Source: Candidatus Rokuibacteriota bacterium
GTDB lineage: Bacteria; Methylomirabilota; Methylomirabilia; Rokubacteriales; CSP1-6
Reading direction: 5' to 3'
Length of the DNA stretch: 5,870 nucleotides
Assembly (NCBI GenBank): GCA_016179165.1
Contig: JACORX010000195.1
Span: 1 to 5,870 of the forward strand
The notes below the pieces were generated by a model that saw only the letters and a program-made list of their open reading frames with translations, did not search any database and had not been told where the DNA came from. How positions within the stretch are numbered: position 1 is the stretch's first letter; every line of letters starts with the position of its first letter. The position numbers and the translations under genes are program-made. Below, piece by piece: positions 4,487 through 5,870 of this stretch.

Positions 4487-5473
4487 CTAGAGCTGGACGC
4501 CTTTCATCTGAGCCTCGGGGTAGCGCGTTCCCTTGGCCGCGCCGCGCGGCATGGCCTCGTCGAGGCGCGCCAGGTCGTCGCTCGTCAGCGTCACGGCGAG
4601 GGCGCCCAGGTTCTCCTCGAGATACTCGAGGCGCTTGGTGCCGGGGATCGGCACGATGTCCTCGCCCTGCGCGAGCACCCACGCCAGCGCGAGCTGGGAC
4701 GGCGTGCAGCCCTTCTTCCCGGCCATCTCCGCGATGCGGGCGACCAGCGTCACATTGTGCTCGAGGTTGGCGTCCTGGAAGCGCGGGTGCTGCCGGCGGC
4801 GGTCGTCCTCGGGGATGTCGGCCGCGCGCTTGATCGTCGCGGAGAGGAGCCCGCGCCCAAGCGGCGAGTAGGCGACGAAGGAGACGCCGATCGCGCGGCA
4901 GACGGCGATCGTGTCCTCGCCTGGATCGCGGTACAGCAGCGAGTACTCGCTCTGCACGGCCGCCAGCGGGTAGACGGCGTGGGCCCGGCGTATCGTCTCT
5001 GGCGCCGCTTCCGACAGCCCGATGGCGCGTGCTTTTCCACGCTCCACGAGCCGCGCCATGGCGCCGACGGTCTCCTCGATCGGCACCTTGGGGTCGACGC
5101 GATGCTGGTAGTAGAGATCGATGACGTCCATGTCGAGTCGCTTGAGGCTCGCGTCGCAGGCCTGCGCGACGTAGGCCGGACGCCCGTCCACGAGGTTGCC
5201 CTTGCCGTCGGCGCTCTGGACATTGCCGAACTTGGTGGCGAGGATGACGCCCTTGCGCCGTCCCTTGAGGGCGCGCCCGAGCAATTGCTCGTTCTGCCCC
5301 CAGCCATACAAGTCGGAGGAGTCCAGGAAATCGACACCCCTGTCGAGGGCGGCGTGGATGACGCGGATCGACTGCTCGTCGTCGCTCTTGCCGTAGGTGC
5401 CGGACATGGACATCAGGCCGAGCCCCATGGCCGAGACGCGGAGACCACTCTTGCCAAGCGTGCGATGTTCCAT
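4487..5473 (-). CDS. Aldo/keto reductase (AKR13/YajO-like type)
   Basis: A 328-residue full-length NADPH-dependent oxidoreductase with the (beta/alpha)8 barrel of aldo/keto reductases, reducing aldehydes or ketones in the cytosol. Start: MEHRTLGKSGLRVSAMGLG. The catalytic tetrad is complete: Asp51 and Tyr56 in FLDSSDLYG (49-57), Lys81 in LATKFG (78-83), His124 in LYYQHRVDP (120-128). Cofactor-binding segments: IGLSEA (151-156), VQSEYSLLYRDP (173-184), YSPLGRGLL (202-210), PIPGTKRLEYLEENLGA (275-291). ATG at 5473 is supported by GAGG eight bases upstream and by family alignment. It begins 14 bases after the amidase stop, so the two genes form an operon. The substrate is unknown; enzymes of this group often act on quinones, methylglyoxal-like aldehydes or sugars. 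Confidence 0.95.
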   Translation of the reverse strand: MEHRTLGKSGLRVSAMGLGLMSMSGTYGKSDDEQSIRVIHAALDRGVDFLDSSDLYGWGQNEQLLGRALKGRRKGVILATKFGNVQSADGKGNLVDGRPAYVAQACDASLKRLDMDVIDLYYQHRVDPKVPIEETVGAMARLVERGKARAIGLSEAAPETIRRAHAVYPLAAVQSEYSLLYRDPGEDTIAVCRAIGVSFVAYSPLGRGLLSATIKRAADIPEDDRRRQHPRFQDANLEHNVTLVARIAEMAGKKGCTPSQLALAWVLAQGEDIVPIPGTKRLEYLEENLGALAVTLTSDDLARLDEAMPRGAAKGTRYPEAQMKGVQL

Positions 5474-5481
5474 TGGACGAT

Positions 5482-5485
5482 CCTC
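5482..5485 (-). promoter_or_regulatory. Ribosome binding site of the aldo/keto reductase
   Basis: GAGG on the minus strand lies 8 bases before the ATG at 5473 and within the 14-base gap after the amidase TAA. It supports this start and coupled expression from the amidase promoter, which lies outside the window. Confidence 0.55.
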
Positions 5486-5487
5486 GC

Positions 5488-5870
5488 TTATACGTAATCC
5501 GGCGGGGGAACGAAGCCCTGGTATTCGCGCTCGAGCAGCCGAGCCATGTGGATGCACACGCGATCGCCGTATTGCGGGCCGATAATCTGGATGCCCACCG
5601 GCAGGCCCGCCTTGGTGAAGCCGGCCGGCGCGACCGTGGAAGGCAGATACGCCATGCCCGAGTAGCCGGCCCAGAAGAGCTGATCGGTCGTCGGCACGCG
5701 GTGGCCGTTGACCTCGATGGTCCGCTCCCAGCGCTCGCCCTGCTGGTCGTGAGGGAAAGCCGCAGAGGCGGCCGCCGGGCAGAGCAGCAGGTCGTACTCC
5801 TTGAAGAACTCGGCCCACTTCCAGCGCATCTTGTGCCGCGCCTCGTTGGCCGCGAGCCAGTCGCGGTGCG
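5488..5870 (-). CDS. Amidase signature family protein, C-terminal part (5' end outside window)
   Basis: The minus-strand frame is open at the right edge; about 126 residues are visible, ending at TAA (5488-5490). An ATG at 5829 is internal: the frame continues upstream as HRDWLAANEARHK, matching the helix that precedes this region in amidases. Family features: FKEYDLLLCPAAASAAFPHD (22-41), VPTTDQLFWAGYS (58-70), the near-C-terminal motif YLPSTVAPAGFTKAGLPVG (74-92), and the final strand-helix IQIIGPQYGDR...MARLLE. Amidase signature enzymes hydrolyse amides with a Ser-cisSer-Lys triad, which lies in the missing N-terminal part, so activity cannot be judged. Full family members are about 450-500 residues, so roughly three quarters is outside. 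It forms an operon with the downstream aldo/keto reductase (14-base gap). Substrate not identifiable; GatA is unlikely because no gatB or gatC is visible and the tail differs. Confidence 0.9.
   Translation of the reverse strand, partial: HRDWLAANEARHKMRWKWAEFFKEYDLLLCPAAASAAFPHDQQGERWERTIEVNGHRVPTTDQLFWAGYSGMAYLPSTVAPAGFTKAGLPVGIQIIGPQYGDRVCIHMARLLEREYQGFVPPPDYV

Noticed and set aside
4453..4833. Plus-strand 126-residue ORF, and the 4338-4682 minus ORF
   Set aside because: Arg/Pro/Ala-rich shadows of the aldo/keto reductase and the repeat; no motif or start signal.
5474..5818. Amidase-aldo/keto reductase fusion suggested by one long open frame (4487-5818)
   Set aside because: The upstream 115 codons are an out-of-frame shadow of the amidase C-terminus; the true amidase frame ends at TAA 5488-5490 and the reductase starts at 5473 with its own ribosome site.
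1..5870. tRNA, rRNA or riboswitch elements
   Set aside because: No tRNA-like T-loop/anticodon arrangement, conserved rRNA segment or recognisable riboswitch core was seen on either strand.

Overview
The window is a GC-rich bacterial chromosome segment, probably from an uncultured soil or groundwater lineage. An orphan ABC_sub_bind-type substrate-binding protein, a stand-alone crotonase, an amidase/aldo-keto reductase pair and GC-rich palindromic repeats fit Candidatus Rokubacteria/Methylomirabilota or a related deltaproteobacterial or Bradyrhizobium-like genome. That placement is inference from protein style; no rRNA or other marker gene is present.

Layout, left to right. (1) The tail of an unidentified plus-strand gene ends at 85. 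(2) A palindromic MITE-like repeat (about 103-296) fills the intergenic space and ends two bases before the Shine-Dalgarno of (3) a plus-strand crotonase (enoyl-CoA hydratase/isomerase family, 310-1083) that lacks one of the two classical catalytic glutamates. (4) A minus-strand block converges on it with a 14-base gap. In transcription order the block is: a PIN-domain toxin-like RNase (3263-2805), a 68-residue partner overlapping it by 8 bases (2812-2606), an exported substrate-binding protein (2516-1527) and a VOC/glyoxalase-fold protein (1496-1098). A sigma70-like promoter and two perfect 8-bp inverted repeats lie in front of the PIN gene. A strong hairpin spans the stop codon of the small partner, between it and the transporter gene. 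(5) A decayed region (3382-4311, minus) holds the remains of an NAD-dependent epimerase/dehydratase (two compensating frameshifts, an in-frame TGA inside the YxxxK motif, a large internal deletion) joined to the C-terminal third of a SAM-dependent methyltransferase. (6) A double-hairpin GC-rich repeat (4374-4458) separates this from (7) a minus-strand amidase (partial, runs off the right edge) followed after 14 bases by an intact aldo/keto reductase (5473-4487).

Functionally the window is mosaic: probable catabolic enzymes (crotonase, amidase, aldo/keto reductase), an orphan solute receptor next to a VOC protein, and a likely toxin-antitoxin module. The PIN/partner/receptor/VOC set may be one transcription unit because all are on one strand with short gaps. 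The hairpin after the partner gene could equally separate the toxin-antitoxin pair from the receptor-VOC pair. I see no clearly new multi-gene defence system. The points most worth a second look are the toxin-first PIN module with its palindromic control region, the repeat placed in the crotonase leader, and the chimeric pseudogene that still reads as one 309-codon open frame.
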